The notes below the pieces were generated by a model, which saw only the letters and a list, made by a program, of their open reading frames with translations, searched no databases and was not told the origin of the DNA. From positions 62,001-126,000 of the forward strand of contig NZ_JAHXZN010000002.1 in NCBI RefSeq assembly GCF_019429485.1: a DNA stretch of 64,000 bases, read 5' to 3'. This document shows positions 1 through 9,760 of this stretch, one piece after another. The stretch's first letter is position 1. The number at the start of each line of letters is the position of its first letter. Source of the stretch: Sphingomonas citri. Its GTDB lineage: Bacteria > Pseudomonadota > Alphaproteobacteria > Sphingomonadales > Sphingomonadaceae. The translations under genes were made by a program, and so were the position numbers.

Positions 1-108
1 CGCCAGTCGCCCGAAATGCTCCATCCTGCCCACCGCCTGCTGAACCCCGCCGAGCCTAGCCGGCAAATAGTTAAGCAGGTATTAGCGCGCCGGGCCGAGC
101 TGCGCGGT

Positions 109-591
109 TCAATCGTCGCGCGAGACCTTCTCGTTGCGCTCGTGGCGCTCCTGCGCCTCGACCGTCATCGTCGCGATCGGGCGTGCCTCGAGCCGGCCGA
201 GGCTGATCGGCTCGCCGGTGACCTCGCAATAGCCGTATTCGCCCTCGTCGATGCGACGCAGCGCGGCCTCGATCTTGGAGATCAGCTTGCGCTGCCGGTC
301 GCGCGTGCGCAGTTCGAGCGACCAGTCGGTCTCGCTCGCGGCACGGTCGGTGAGATCGGCCTCGCGCAGCGAGTCCAGCTGCAGCTGCGACAGCGTGCCG
401 AGCGATTCCCGCAGGATCGCGTCCTTCCAGTCGAGGAGCTTGCGGCGGAAATACGCCTGCTGCCGCGGGTTCATGAACGGTTCGTCGGGGCTCGGGCGAT
501 AGCCGTCGCTCGCCCCTCCGACATCAGCCTCGTCATTCGCCGCCGCCAGTTTGCCGGGCCCTTCACCGAAACGATTGATCGCCGTCGCCAT
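109..591 (-). CDS. dksA: DksA/TraR-family RNA polymerase-binding transcription factor
   Basis: 160 aa. DksA inserts a coiled coil into the RNA polymerase secondary channel and works with ppGpp in the stringent response. The predicted coiled coil spans about residues 40-115, and its tip carries the DxxDxA signature as D79-L-T-D82-R-A84. The C-terminal globular region (YCEVTGEP, then RLEARPIA) matches DksA, but only one cysteine (C122) of the usual four zinc ligands remains. Cysteine-poor DksA is known in alphaproteobacteria, so this is probably a functional lineage variant. The start ATG has a GGGAG Shine-Dalgarno upstream on the minus strand. It appears to be a single-gene unit. Confidence 0.93.
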   Translation of the reverse strand: MATAINRFGEGPGKLAAANDEADVGGASDGYRPSPDEPFMNPRQQAYFRRKLLDWKDAILRESLGTLSQLQLDSLREADLTDRAASETDWSLELRTRDRQRKLISKIEAALRRIDEGEYGYCEVTGEPISLGRLEARPIATMTVEAQERHERNEKVSRDD

Positions 592-782
592 CGACTTACT
601 CCCGCTGCGCCCAGGATGTCGTTAGCACCGCTGTGCGCCCCCTCCGGGGCGCCTATAGTCGCGCGGGCCGGTCACCACAAGCGAACACGCGCGCCTAGCC
701 GCTCCGCCCTGTCCTCGTCATGAACAGTTCGGCACGGCGTATGTGCGAGGATGGGACCACGCCGCGTCCGACGCCGGCCTGA

Positions 783-1292
783 TCAGGCAGAGAGCAGCGC
801 CTGTTCGATGTCCGGAATGGTGTGCCCGGTCAGGTCCTTGCTCAGCTCGCCGGTGAGCCGCTGGCTGACCTCCTTGTGATAATGTTTACGCAGCTCGCCC
901 AGCGTCTTGGGCGGCGCGACCACGATCAGCGACTCGAAATCGTTGGCGAGCGCGCGGCGCTTGAGCAGGTCGGCGGCGTCGGCGGCGAACCGATCCTCCT
1001 CGAGCTGGTGGAAGTCGGTCTCCTCCATGCTGCCGCGCGACGGTGCGAACTGCGCGCCACCGCCCTGTGCGTGACCCGACCCGCCCTGCGCGACGCGCGG
1101 CGCGCCCGCGCCGCTCTGCGTCGACGAGCTGCCGCCCGCGGCGTCGGTCTTCTGATCACGGTTGGCGGGATTGGCGCGCTCCTCGGCGTGCTCGACCGTC
1201 AGATTGGGGTGAACATCGTCACCCTCGTTGCGCAGGAACAGCAGCTTGCGCCCGTCCGCCACCAGCACCACCGAGTCATGGGGTACCTGCAT
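783..1292 (-). CDS. Host attachment protein family (PF10116-like)
   Basis: 169 aa. It starts with VVLVADGRKLLFLRNEG and contains a C-terminal segment (ESLIVVAPPKTLGELRKHY, then LTGHTIPDIEQAL) typical of the family annotated as 'protein required for attachment to host cells'. A low-complexity Gly/Ser/Gln linker occupies about residues 50-85. No signal peptide or membrane segment is seen, so the protein is probably cytosolic. The family name comes from an agrobacterial phenotype; the biochemical role is unknown and should not be read as virulence. It is transcribed away from serS and faces the dksA side. Confidence 0.8.
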   Translation of the reverse strand: MQVPHDSVVLVADGRKLLFLRNEGDDVHPNLTVEHAEERANPANRDQKTDAAGGSSSTQSGAGAPRVAQGGSGHAQGGGAQFAPSRGSMEETDFHQLEEDRFAADAADLLKRRALANDFESLIVVAPPKTLGELRKHYHKEVSQRLTGELSKDLTGHTIPDIEQALLSA

Positions 1293-1387
1293 CGCTCATT
1301 CTCCTCTGTCCGTGCGGGTGTGGGGCGTGAACGCAGCGGACGTGCGCCGGGTTGCCTCGCCGCGGCGCCCCGGCCATAGCGCGGCGC

Positions 1388-2668
1388 ATGCACGACATCC
1401 GCCTGATCCGCGACGCCCCCGACGCCTTCGACGCCGCGCTGGCGCGGCGCGGTGCCGCTCCCTCGGCCGCCGCGATCGTCGCGCTCGACAAGCGCCGGCG
1501 CGAGCTGATCACCGAGGCGCAAGGAGCGCAGGCGCGCCGCAACGAGGCGTCCAAGGCGATCGGCGCCGCTAAGGCGAGCCGCGACGAGGCGGCGGCGCAA
1601 GCGCTGATGGCCGAGGTGGCCACGCTGAAGCAGCGGCTGCCCGAGCTGGAAGCCGAGGAGGCGCGGCTCGGTACCGAGCTCGACACCGTGCTCGCGGCGC
1701 TGCCCAACCTGCCCTACGCGGACGTGCCCGACGGCGCCGACGAGGACGACAACCAGCTGGTGCACGAGCGCGGCACGCGCCCCGACCTCGGCTTCGCGGC
1801 GCGCGAGCATGACGCGATCGGCCCGGCGCTCGGGCTCGACTTCGAGACGGGAGCGGCGATCGCGGGCTCGCGCTTCACGCTGGTGCGCGGCCCCGCGGCG
1901 CGGCTGCAGCGCGCGCTCGGCCAGTTCATGCTCGATCGGCTGACGCGCGAGTACGGCTATGAGGAGGTCGCGCCGCCGCTGCTGGTGCGCGACGAGGCGG
2001 TGTTCGGCACGGGCCAGCTGCCCAAGTTCGCCGAGGACCTGTTCCGCACCACCGACGGGCGCTGGCTGATCCCCACCGCCGAGGTGTCGCTGACCAACAT
2101 CGTGCGCGAGCAGATCCTGAGCGAGGAGGTGCTGCCGCTGCGCTTCGCCGCGCTCACGCCGTGCTTCCGCTCCGAGGCGGGCGCGGCGGGTCGCGACACG
2201 CGCGGCTATATCCGCCAGCACCAGTTCGACAAGGTCGAGATGGTGTCGATCGTCGCGCCCGAGGCGAGCGAGGCCGAGCACGAGCGGATGACCGCCTGTG
2301 CCGAGGGCGTGCTCGACGCGCTCGGACTGGCCTATCGGCGGATGAAATTGTGCTCGGGCGATATGGGCTTCACCGCGGCGCGGACGTATGACCTGGAGGT
2401 GTGGCTGCCGGGCCAGGCGCGCTACCGCGAGATCTCGAGTTGCTCGACCTGCACCGACTTCCAGGCGCGGCGGATGAACGCGCGCTATCGGCCGGAAGGC
2501 GAGAAGTTGACGCGTTTCGTCCACACGCTCAACGGCTCGGGGCTGGCGGTCGGACGGACGCTGGTGGCGGTGCTGGAGAATTACCAGCAGGAGAGCGGTG
2601 CGGTGGCGGTGCCCGAGGTGCTGCGGCCGTATCTCGGCGGGCTGACGCTGCTGGAGCCGCAGGCGTGA
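1388..2668 (+). CDS. serS: Serine--tRNA ligase
   Basis: 426 aa. It charges tRNA-Ser in the cytosol. The N-terminal about 110 residues form the tRNA-binding helical hairpin, rich in Ala, Glu and Lys ([18 protein letters not shown] onward). The class II synthetase core follows, with motif 2 near C259 ([15 protein letters not shown]) and motif 3 near residues 383-400 ([18 protein letters not shown]). The ATG at 1388 is chosen over an in-frame codon 36 bases upstream because family members begin at MHDIR. The length is normal. surE follows after 49 bases, so the two may be cotranscribed. Confidence 0.97.
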   Translation: MHDIRLIRDAPDAFDAALARRGAAPSAAAIVALDKRRRELITEAQGAQARRNEASKAIGAAKASRDEAAAQALMAEVATLKQRLPELEAEEARLGTELDTVLAALPNLPYADVPDGADEDDNQLVHERGTRPDLGFAAREHDAIGPALGLDFETGAAIAGSRFTLVRGPAARLQRALGQFMLDRLTREYGYEEVAPPLLVRDEAVFGTGQLPKFAEDLFRTTDGRWLIPTAEVSLTNIVREQILSEEVLPLRFAALTPCFRSEAGAAGRDTRGYIRQHQFDKVEMVSIVAPEASEAEHERMTACAEGVLDALGLAYRRMKLCSGDMGFTAARTYDLEVWLPGQARYREISSCSTCTDFQARRMNARYRPEGEKLTRFVHTLNGSGLAVGRTLVAVLENYQQESGAVAVPEVLRPYLGGLTLLEPQA

Positions 2669-2717
2669 GGATAGCGCCGGGCGAACTTCTCCCCGCTCGA
2701 GGGCAGGATCTGAGCTG

Positions 2718-3482
2718 ATGCGCGTCCTCCTCAGCAACGACGACGGCTATCACGCCCCCGGCCTCGCCGTGCTCGAGCGTATCGCCGCTCAGCTCTCCGA
2801 CGACGTCTGGGTGTGCGCGCCCGCCGACGAACAGTCCGGCACCGGCCGCTCGCTCTCGCTCACCAAGCCGCTGCGCGTGCGGCGCTTCGACGCGCGCCGC
2901 TACGCCGTCGGCGGCACGCCGACCGACGCGGTGATGTTCGCGCTGGCCGAGGTGATGCGCGAGACGCCGCCCGACCTCATCCTCTCCGGGGTCAACCGCG
3001 GCGGCAATCTCGCCGAGGACGTGATGTACTCGGGCACCGTCGCGGCCGCGATGGAGGGCGCGCTCGCGGGGATCCGCTCGGTCGCGCTGAGCCAGAAATA
3101 TGGCGTGCTCGCGCCGGGCGAGGACGTCTCCTTCGCCGCCGCGGAGGCATGGGGCGAGCGCGTACTGCGCCCGCTGCTCGACAGCGACTGGGCGCCGCGC
3201 TCGATGGTCAACGTCAACTTCCCCGCGCCGGACGTCGGTCCGGTGCGCGGCATCCGCATCGTGCCGCAGGGACTGCGCGACTACGGCCGCGCGCGCTTCG
3301 AGACGCGCACCGACCCGCGCGGCCACGACTATCACTGGCTCGCGCTCGGCAAGGTCGCCGTCGCGGCGCCAGGCGAGAGCGACCTCGCCTCGGTGGCGGA
3401 AGGCTGGATCACGGTGACCCCGCTCCAGCTCGACCTCACCCGCCACGCGTCGCTCGAGCCGCTCGCCCGCGCTTATGGCTGA
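2718..3482 (+). CDS. surE: 5'/3'-nucleotidase SurE
   Basis: 254 aa. SurE is a metal-dependent nucleoside monophosphate phosphatase used in stationary-phase survival and nucleotide salvage. The N-terminal metal site is visible as SNDDG (D8, D9), with further conserved residues at S40 (EQSGTGRS) and N93 (SGVNRGGN). It sits between serS and a LysM/M23 lipoprotein gene. The order surE then nlpD-like gene is conserved in many proteobacteria, though the usual pcm gene is not present between them here. Confidence 0.96.
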   Translation: MRVLLSNDDGYHAPGLAVLERIAAQLSDDVWVCAPADEQSGTGRSLSLTKPLRVRRFDARRYAVGGTPTDAVMFALAEVMRETPPDLILSGVNRGGNLAEDVMYSGTVAAAMEGALAGIRSVALSQKYGVLAPGEDVSFAAAEAWGERVLRPLLDSDWAPRSMVNVNFPAPDVGPVRGIRIVPQGLRDYGRARFETRTDPRGHDYHWLALGKVAVAAPGESDLASVAEGWITVTPLQLDLTRHASLEPLARAYG

Positions 3483-3487
3483 GCCGG

Positions 3488-4597
3488 GTGCGTGACGCGG
3501 GCGTGACTCGCGCGGCGGCACTGGCGCTGCTGCTCGCGGGCTGCATCCCCGCCGTCGAGCGCCCCTCGCCCGCGCCGCCGGTTGACGCGCCCACTCCCGT
3601 CCCCGCGGATGAGCCCGCGCCCGAGCCGGCGTCACGCCCCGAGGATCAGGTGGCGTCCCCCACCGGCGCCAACCGCGACGTCGCCCAGCTCCCCGCGCCG
3701 CGCCCCGCCTGGGAGGCACGCCCGGTCGCACCCGACGCGCGCGCGGTCGCGGCGCAGCGCTACACCGTCCGCGCCGGCGACACGCTCGGCGCGATCGCGG
3801 CGCGCACCGGAGCGGGAGTCGACGCGATCGCGCGCGCCAACGCGTTGACCCCGCCCTACCCCGTCCGCGCCGGCCAGTCGCTCGCCATCCCCGGCGGGCG
3901 CTACCACCTCGTCCGCGCCGGTCAGACCGGCATCGCGATCGCGCGCGCCTATGGCGTACCGTGGAGCGAGGTGATCGCCGCCAACGCGTTGAACGAACCC
4001 TATCTGCTCCGCGCCGGCCAGCGCGTGCTGATCCCGCGCGCACCGGGCGCTCCGGTCAGCGCGGCCGAGCGCGCCGCCGCCTTCACGCTCGACGTCGACA
4101 CGATCCTCACCGGCGGCGAGCCCGCGGTGGTGGCCGGTCAGGCGCCCGCGACACCGGTGGCGAGCGCGCGTCGCGTGCTGGCGCCGAGCGCCGCGACGGT
4201 GGCCCCTGCCGCGCTGCCCGGCCGCTTCGTCTGGCCGGTCGACGGCACGATCGTGCGCCGCTTCGGCCCCGGCGCGACCGGCGAGCGCAACGACGGGATC
4301 AAGATCGCGATCCCGCTCGACACGCCGGTGCGCGCGATCGCCGACGGCACGGTCGCTTACGTCGGCTCGGAGGTGCCCGCGCTCGGCGGGTTGGTCATCG
4401 TGCGCCACGGCGGGGGCTGGACCTCGGTCTACGGCCACGCCGGCACCTTGCTCGTCCAGCGCGGCCAGGCGGTGAGGAAGGGACAGGTGATCGCGCGGAG
4501 CGGCGAGAGCGGCTATGCCGACCGCCCAGAGCTCCACTTCGAGCTGCGCCGCGGCCGCACCCCGGTCGACCCGACGACGCAATTGCCGCACCGCTGA
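3488..4597 (+). CDS. NlpD-like LysM/M23 lipoprotein (degenerate LytM, amidase activator type)
   Basis: About 369 aa from a GTG at 3488; a GTG at 3503 would give 364 aa, and neither has a convincing Shine-Dalgarno. A short hydrophobic leader ends in a lipobox (LLLAGC, C19). A Pro-rich linker follows, then two LysM repeats at about residues 91-136 and 139-184, and a C-terminal M23/LytM domain at about 247-365. The first metal-ligand motif (normally HxxxD) reads NDGIK (N268, K272), while H317 (YGHAG) and H350 (LHFEL) remain. This loss resembles NlpD/EnvC proteins, which do not cut peptidoglycan but activate amidases at division. The role is inferred from the motif loss and the surE linkage. Confidence 0.85.
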   Translation: MRDAGVTRAAALALLLAGCIPAVERPSPAPPVDAPTPVPADEPAPEPASRPEDQVASPTGANRDVAQLPAPRPAWEARPVAPDARAVAAQRYTVRAGDTLGAIAARTGAGVDAIARANALTPPYPVRAGQSLAIPGGRYHLVRAGQTGIAIARAYGVPWSEVIAANALNEPYLLRAGQRVLIPRAPGAPVSAAERAAAFTLDVDTILTGGEPAVVAGQAPATPVASARRVLAPSAATVAPAALPGRFVWPVDGTIVRRFGPGATGERNDGIKIAIPLDTPVRAIADGTVAYVGSEVPALGGLVIVRHGGGWTSVYGHAGTLLVQRGQAVRKGQVIARSGESGYADRPELHFELRRGRTPVDPTTQLPHR

Positions 4598-4621
4598 CGC
4601 GCGTGTAACGCCCGCGGCACC

Positions 4622-5848
4622 ATGACCGACTATCAGTCCGACCTGCTCCGCCTGCTGTCCGCGCGCGGCTATCTCCACCAGCTCACCGACGCCGCCGCGC
4701 TGGACGCGCTGGCGCGGCACGCGGTGGTGCCGGGCTATATCGGCTTCGACCCCACCGCGCCCTCGCTCCACGTCGGCAGCCTGGTGCAGATCATGCTGCT
4801 CCGCCGGCTCCAGCAGACAGGGCACAAGCCGGTGGTGCTGATGGGCGGCGGCACGGGCAAGATCGGCGACCCCAGCTTCAAGGACGAGGCGCGCAAGCTC
4901 GCCGGCGAGGACGTGATCGCCGCCAATATCGCGGGCATCCAGCGCATCTTCGAACGCTTCCTGAGGTTCGGCGACGGGCCGAGCGACGCGGTGATGGTCA
5001 ACAATGCCGAGTGGCTCGACCGGCTCGAATACATCCCCTTCCTGCGCGAGGTGGGGCAGCATTTCAGCGTCAACCGCATGCTCAGCTTCGACTCGGTCAA
5101 GCTGCGGCTGGATCGCGAACAGTCGCTCAGCTTTCTCGAATTCAACTACATGATCCTGCAGGGCTATGACTTCCGCGAGCTGGCGCGGCGGCAGGGCGTG
5201 CGGCTGCAGATGGGCGGCAGCGACCAGTGGGGCAACATCGTCAACGGCGTCGAGCTGGCGCGGCGGATGGACGGCACCGAGGTCTATGGCGTCACCACGC
5301 CGCTGCTCACCACCGCCGACGGGCAGAAGATGGGCAAGACCGTGGCGGGCGCGGTGTGGCTCCACGAGGACCAGCTGCCGCACTTCGATTACTGGCAGTT
5401 CTGGCGCAACACCGACGACCGCGACGTCGGGCGCTTCCTGCGGCTGTTCACCGATCTGCCGCTCGACGAGATCGCCCGGCTGGAGGCACTGGAGGGCGCC
5501 GAGATCAACGAGGCCAAGAAGGTGCTCGCCAACGAGGCCACCGCGATGTGCCGCGGCCGCGCCGCCGCGGAGGAGGCCGCCGAGACCGCGCGCCGCACCT
5601 TCGAGGAGGGTGCGAGCGGCGCTGCTCTGCCGTCGATCAGCGCGAGCGGCACGCTGCCGCTGGTCGACGCGCTGATGGCGCTGGGGTTCGCCGCTTCCAA
5701 GGGCGAGGCGCGGCGGCTGATCAAGGGTGGCGGCGCCCGGGTTGACGGCGAGAAGGTCGGCGACGAGGCCGCGGTGATCGCGCTCGCGGGCGCGCCGGTA
5801 CGGGTCTCGGCGGGCAAGAAGCACCACGGCATAGTGAATCCGAGCTAA
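4622..5848 (+). CDS. tyrS: Tyrosine--tRNA ligase
   Basis: 408 aa class I synthetase that charges tRNA-Tyr. The HIGH-type motif is H50-V-G-S after FDPTAPSL, the tyrosine/tRNA-binding region includes [10 protein letters not shown], and the KMSKS-type loop is K236-M-G-K-T. The C-terminal about 65 residues form an S4 RNA-binding domain ([20 protein letters not shown]). Length and domain order are normal for TyrRS. It begins 24 bases after the NlpD-like gene and probably belongs to the same transcription unit. Confidence 0.97.
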   Translation: MTDYQSDLLRLLSARGYLHQLTDAAALDALARHAVVPGYIGFDPTAPSLHVGSLVQIMLLRRLQQTGHKPVVLMGGGTGKIGDPSFKDEARKLAGEDVIAANIAGIQRIFERFLRFGDGPSDAVMVNNAEWLDRLEYIPFLREVGQHFSVNRMLSFDSVKLRLDREQSLSFLEFNYMILQGYDFRELARRQGVRLQMGGSDQWGNIVNGVELARRMDGTEVYGVTTPLLTTADGQKMGKTVAGAVWLHEDQLPHFDYWQFWRNTDDRDVGRFLRLFTDLPLDEIARLEALEGAEINEAKKVLANEATAMCRGRAAAEEAAETARRTFEEGASGAALPSISASGTLPLVDALMALGFAASKGEARRLIKGGGARVDGEKVGDEAAVIALAGAPVRVSAGKKHHGIVNPS

Positions 5849-5928
5849 CCACGTTCCTTCGGTCCCCGCTCATCCGGCATTAACCGCCCGCCGATAAACC
5901 GCGACGCTGGTAGAGCGGGAGAAGCCGG

Positions 5929-6240
5929 ATGGTCGCGCGTGCAGCGATGATGGCCTATGAGGATCGCGTCGAGCCGCGTGATGAGACGTTGTGCCGCACC
6001 TGGCTGTTCGACGCCGCGGGCGCACGCCACGCGGTGACGGTCGTGAACCTCTCGCTCAACGGTTTCATGGCGCGGACCGACGCGCCGCTGGTGGGGGGCG
6101 AACGGGTGGTGCTCACGCTGCCCGTGGTCGGCGACCGCACCGCCGAGATCCGCTGGTCGCTGGGCGGACGCGTCGGCGCGAAATTCGCGCAGGAGCTGCC
6201 CGCCGCGCTCTACCCCTGCGCCCTCGCGGCGATGCGCTGA
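5929..6240 (+). CDS. PilZ-domain protein
   Basis: 103 aa, essentially a lone PilZ domain. The pattern includes an Arg-containing N-terminal segment (EDRVEPRDE), then VVNLSLNGFMARTD and VGAKF, matching the (D/N)xSxxG core of c-di-GMP receptors. The first Arg-rich motif is only partly present (the canonical RxxxR is not clean), so c-di-GMP binding is plausible but not certain. It lies 80 bases after tyrS and is followed by a 629-base gene-poor region. Single-domain PilZ proteins usually act as c-di-GMP adaptors. Confidence 0.8.
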   Translation: MVARAAMMAYEDRVEPRDETLCRTWLFDAAGARHAVTVVNLSLNGFMARTDAPLVGGERVVLTLPVVGDRTAEIRWSLGGRVGAKFAQELPAALYPCALAAMR

Positions 6241-6869
6241 GCTAGGCGGTTCGGCCCGCCGCATCTGCAGCGCGCGGCGAGCACCAGCGGGTCAGCGTCG
6301 GACCGCGCGGTGACAGCGGCTGCTGCCGAGCAGAGCCAGCCGAAAGGATCGGTCACCAACGCGGTGACGAGCGGGTGCGCGATCGCGATCGTGAGCGTTG
6401 CGGGCCAGAGCGTTGCGAACGCCAGCGCAGCGAGCAACGCCGCGCCGTAGCCACCACTGAGGCCCCCAACACGATCCGTCGCGCGAGGCACCGCGCGACG
6501 TCCGATCCGTCGCCCTTGCCACCGTCGGCGGCACCTTCACCGCAGTGTCATAAGACCTGAGCACGGCATCATGGGCTGGCTGTGTCGACATCCCGACACC
6601 AGCGCGGATGACGAGCGGGAACGGCAACGGACACCGCCTCCACCCAGAAGTCGCTACCCAAAGCGGCGAGCTTCCATTCGCACGCATTCGCGCGATAGAT
6701 CATGTATTTACTCACGCGCCGGCGGCGAAGGGATAATACATATTGACACGATATCACTGCCTTACCTGATCTTTCCAAACACATCATCCTCATACGCGAC
6801 CGCGCGCTTCGAACATACACACTTCTATATTGGAGCGGAGATTACTGGTATATCGCAAGGGAGAACGAA
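6241..6869. other. Gene-poor leader upstream of the autotransporter
   Basis: No credible gene was found. Two minus-strand reading frames near 6210-6687 are Arg/Ala-rich shadow-type sequence. From about 6690 to 6868 the base composition becomes clearly AT-richer than the surroundings. The stretch holds a TTGACA (6743-6748) without a good -10 partner, and a TATATT (6826-6831) that could serve as a -10. AAGGGAG (6857-6863) is a strong Shine-Dalgarno seven bases before the autotransporter ATG. The promoter assignments are weak. Confidence 0.5.
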
Positions 6870-9554
6870 ATGTGTGACGCCATTTACCGGCGGGGTCACC
6901 TGCGGACGCTCACGAGCCGCGGCAGCGCTCTCGCATTGATGGTGGCGCTTGCAGGCACGACACAGGCTCAGGCACAGGAATCCAACCCGCCGGCTTCGGC
7001 GCCCGCCGTGGACTCCCTCGGCAATCGCGGCGACATCACCTTCTCGAATGACGAGGACATCACGGTCGATCACGGCAAAGCGATCGTGCTTGGCACCACC
7101 GCCGGACAGATCACCGCCCGAAATGCCGGTACCGTGACGGGAGACGTTGGCTTTCAATCTTATACTGGCGAGGGCGACGCGGCCACCCATCCGGTGGGCG
7201 TGACGTTCGAGAATGTCGGATCGATCTCCAGTTCGTCGGACGAGATCGTCGACGTATCGGTGGGCGATCGAACGGGCGCGCCGGCCGTCCTCAATGTCAC
7301 GAACAGCGGGTCCATCACCGCCTCTGCCGCCCGCGCGACGGCTTTGCACATCGAATATCCGTTCGAGGAAAGCGACACGGTTCCGAAAGACAGCCGCTTC
7401 ATCAACATCAGCAACAGCGGGCGGATCAGCAGCAACTTTGGCGGCGAGGACGCCAGTAAGAATGGTAACGACGACAAGATCTCGTCGGCGATCAGGATCA
7501 ACTCGGGCAGAGACTACACCGCCACTATCGATAACTCGCCCAGCGGCGTGATCGAGGCTACCGGCGATCGATCATCCGCCATCGTGTCGGGTGCGACCTT
7601 ACGCCTGTCGAACGAAGGAACAATCCGCGGCAGCGCGGGAGGGCGCATTTGGCTCGACGAGGAAGAACGCCGTGCGCAAGGTGCTGACTATAACGACCTG
7701 CCCGGCGCCATTCTCGGCCTCGACGGAGACGACCAGATCGTCAACATCGGCAGCATCATCGGCGCGATCGATCTGCGCGGCGGTGACAATCGCATCGACA
7801 ATGCCGGCCTGATCGACGGCGACGTCACGTTCGGCAAAGGCGACGACACCTTCACTGCCACGGGGCCGGGTCGCGTCACCGGGCTGATCGACGGCGGCGC
7901 CGGCACCAACCAGTTCCTCGTCAGCGGCGGCACCGCGGACGCGCCCGCCGCGCTTACCGCGGTCCAGAACTTCCAGTCGTTCGTGGTGAGCCAAGGCTTC
8001 GCGACGATCGCGCAGCGCGCGGACGTCGGACGGATCGAGCTCACCGGCGGTCGCCTCGTCGGCCTGTCGGGGTCGACGATCACCGCCAACGAGATCCTGG
8101 TCGGCAAGGACGCCACATTCGGCTCGGCCGGCGTGGTCAACGCCAACATCACCGTCGCTGGCACGCTCAGCCCGGGCGCCTCACCCGGCACGATGGTCGT
8201 GAACGGCGATGTCGCGCTCGGCAACGGCTCGGTCTCGCTGTTCGAGCTCGGGCCGGTCTCGGACAAGCTCCTGGTCAACGGCAAATTGTCGATCGTGCCG
8301 GGCGCGACGCTGAAGCTCGTCGCGGTGGGGCCGGTACGCCCCGGCCGCACTCTCGAGCTGATCAACGCGTCGGGCGGCACCACCGGCAGCTTTACCACGA
8401 TCGACAAGGCCGCCGACGTCCCTGGCGCGCTGGTCCTCGGCCCGCAGGGGCTGGAACTGGTGACGCTGTTCCAGGCACCCAAGGGCGCGAGCCGTGCGGT
8501 GGGCGGCACGGTAGGTTACCTGAACGACCTGCTGGCGGATGGGGCAAGCGATGCTCTGCTCGATGGTATCTCGAAGCTGCTGACCGCGTCGGGCGAAGCG
8601 GATGCGGACGCGCTCGCGCGGCTCACTCCCGAACCCTACGCACAGGCGACGCAGATCGGCACCGACGACGCGCTGCTGCTGAGCCAGACGACGCGCGGCG
8701 CGGCGTTCGCGCCGTACGGCGGCGACGCTGGCCTGTTCACCTTCGGCCAGGCGATCGGCCAATGGCACACGCTGCGCGGCTACGCCCCGGCGGGTAGCGC
8801 CAATGCGGTGGGCCAAGCCTATGGCACGATCGGCGGGCTCGGCTTCGCCGACCATGGCTGGGTGATCGGCGCTTTCGGCGGCAATCTGACCAACCGCCAG
8901 CATGTCGTCGGTCGCGGCGCGCAGACGCGCGTCGAGAGCCTGATCACCGGCATCCACGGCCGCTATGCCAGCACGCAGGGCCTCGGCTTCTCCGCCGCGC
9001 TGGTCTTCGACGGGGGTCGTGCTCGCACCCATCGCTGGCTGCCCGACGATCGGCAGGTGTGGAGCCGGTACAAGCTCAATAGCATGACCAGCGACCTGTC
9101 CGCCTTCTACGCCGCCGACGTGGGGCATGACTGGACGCTCACTCCGCGCGTCGGTCTCACCTACGTCCGCACCGCGCGGGGCGCGCTGAAGGAGGACGGG
9201 GGAAGCGTCTTCGCGCTCGATGTCGCGCGCGAGCGTCACGTCGCCGGCTTCGCGGACGGCGCTCTCAGCTTCGCCCGGAGTGAGCGCTCGAACGAGGCGT
9301 GGCGCCCCTATGTGACGCTGGGCGCGCGCTATCAGTTGCAGGGGCAGCGCGTGCGAGCGGTCGGCGCGTTCGACGGGGGCGATCTTGACCTGATCGGCGT
9401 CGGCGCCAGCCGCGCCGCGCTGGTTGGCACCGCAAGCGCCGGGGTCGGCTATCGCCCGAGCGACGCGATCGAGATCTTCGCGGGCGCCACGGCGCAGACC
9501 GGGCGCGACGATCATCAGGAGTCGATCACCGCGGGGGTGCGGGCTCGCTTCTGA
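6870..9554 (+). CDS. Classical (type Va) autotransporter with beta-helix passenger
   Basis: 894 aa. A signal peptide covers about residues 1-35 (hydrophobic core, then TQAQAQ). The passenger runs to about residue 620 and is built from short Asn/Gly/Thr/Ile-rich beta-helix repeats such as NSGSITAS, NSGRISSN and NEGTIRGS, ending in a Gly-rich module (GTLSPGASPGTM). The C-terminal about 260 residues form the outer membrane barrel, ending in VRARF with the typical terminal Phe. No protease or lipase catalytic motif is visible in the passenger, so it is probably an adhesin or surface structural protein. It stands alone with its own strong ribosome binding site and an AT-rich leader. Confidence 0.88.
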   Translation: MCDAIYRRGHLRTLTSRGSALALMVALAGTTQAQAQESNPPASAPAVDSLGNRGDITFSNDEDITVDHGKAIVLGTTAGQITARNAGTVTGDVGFQSYTGEGDAATHPVGVTFENVGSISSSSDEIVDVSVGDRTGAPAVLNVTNSGSITASAARATALHIEYPFEESDTVPKDSRFINISNSGRISSNFGGEDASKNGNDDKISSAIRINSGRDYTATIDNSPSGVIEATGDRSSAIVSGATLRLSNEGTIRGSAGGRIWLDEEERRAQGADYNDLPGAILGLDGDDQIVNIGSIIGAIDLRGGDNRIDNAGLIDGDVTFGKGDDTFTATGPGRVTGLIDGGAGTNQFLVSGGTADAPAALTAVQNFQSFVVSQGFATIAQRADVGRIELTGGRLVGLSGSTITANEILVGKDATFGSAGVVNANITVAGTLSPGASPGTMVVNGDVALGNGSVSLFELGPVSDKLLVNGKLSIVPGATLKLVAVGPVRPGRTLELINASGGTTGSFTTIDKAADVPGALVLGPQGLELVTLFQAPKGASRAVGGTVGYLNDLLADGASDALLDGISKLLTASGEADADALARLTPEPYAQATQIGTDDALLLSQTTRGAAFAPYGGDAGLFTFGQAIGQWHTLRGYAPAGSANAVGQAYGTIGGLGFADHGWVIGAFGGNLTNRQHVVGRGAQTRVESLITGIHGRYASTQGLGFSAALVFDGGRARTHRWLPDDRQVWSRYKLNSMTSDLSAFYAADVGHDWTLTPRVGLTYVRTARGALKEDGGSVFALDVARERHVAGFADGALSFARSERSNEAWRPYVTLGARYQLQGQRVRAVGAFDGGDLDLIGVGASRAALVGTASAGVGYRPSDAIEIFAGATAQTGRDDHQESITAGVRARF

Positions 9555-9569
9555 GCCGTCGCGGCGCGC

Positions 9570-9589
9570 GCGCGCGCGATAGCGCGCGC
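9570..9589 (+). terminator. GC-only hairpin after the autotransporter
   Basis: Perfect 8-bp arms of alternating GC (9570-9577 and 9582-9589) flank a GATA loop, 15 bases past the autotransporter stop. There is no T-tract, so intrinsic termination is uncertain. The hairpin could instead stabilise the mRNA 3' end. Confidence 0.35.
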
Positions 9590-9760
9590 CCGCCCTTCCC
9601 ACCTGACGGTACGTACACCTTACTTCTCGGAAAGACGCGATGTTGGCCGCGGCTCTCCATGAAGGACCATCAACAGCGCCTCGACCATCGGGCGACAAGG
9701 TCATTGCCTCGCGGAGATAATCGATTGGCTGCGATCACATCAGTCGACGCACTCGCCCCC

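Noticed and set aside
6210..6687. Minus-strand reading frames of 93 and 131 codons in the gap before the autotransporter
   Set aside because: Arg/Ala/Cys-rich composition, no domain, no ribosome binding site and heavy mutual overlap; they look like chance frames in GC-rich DNA.
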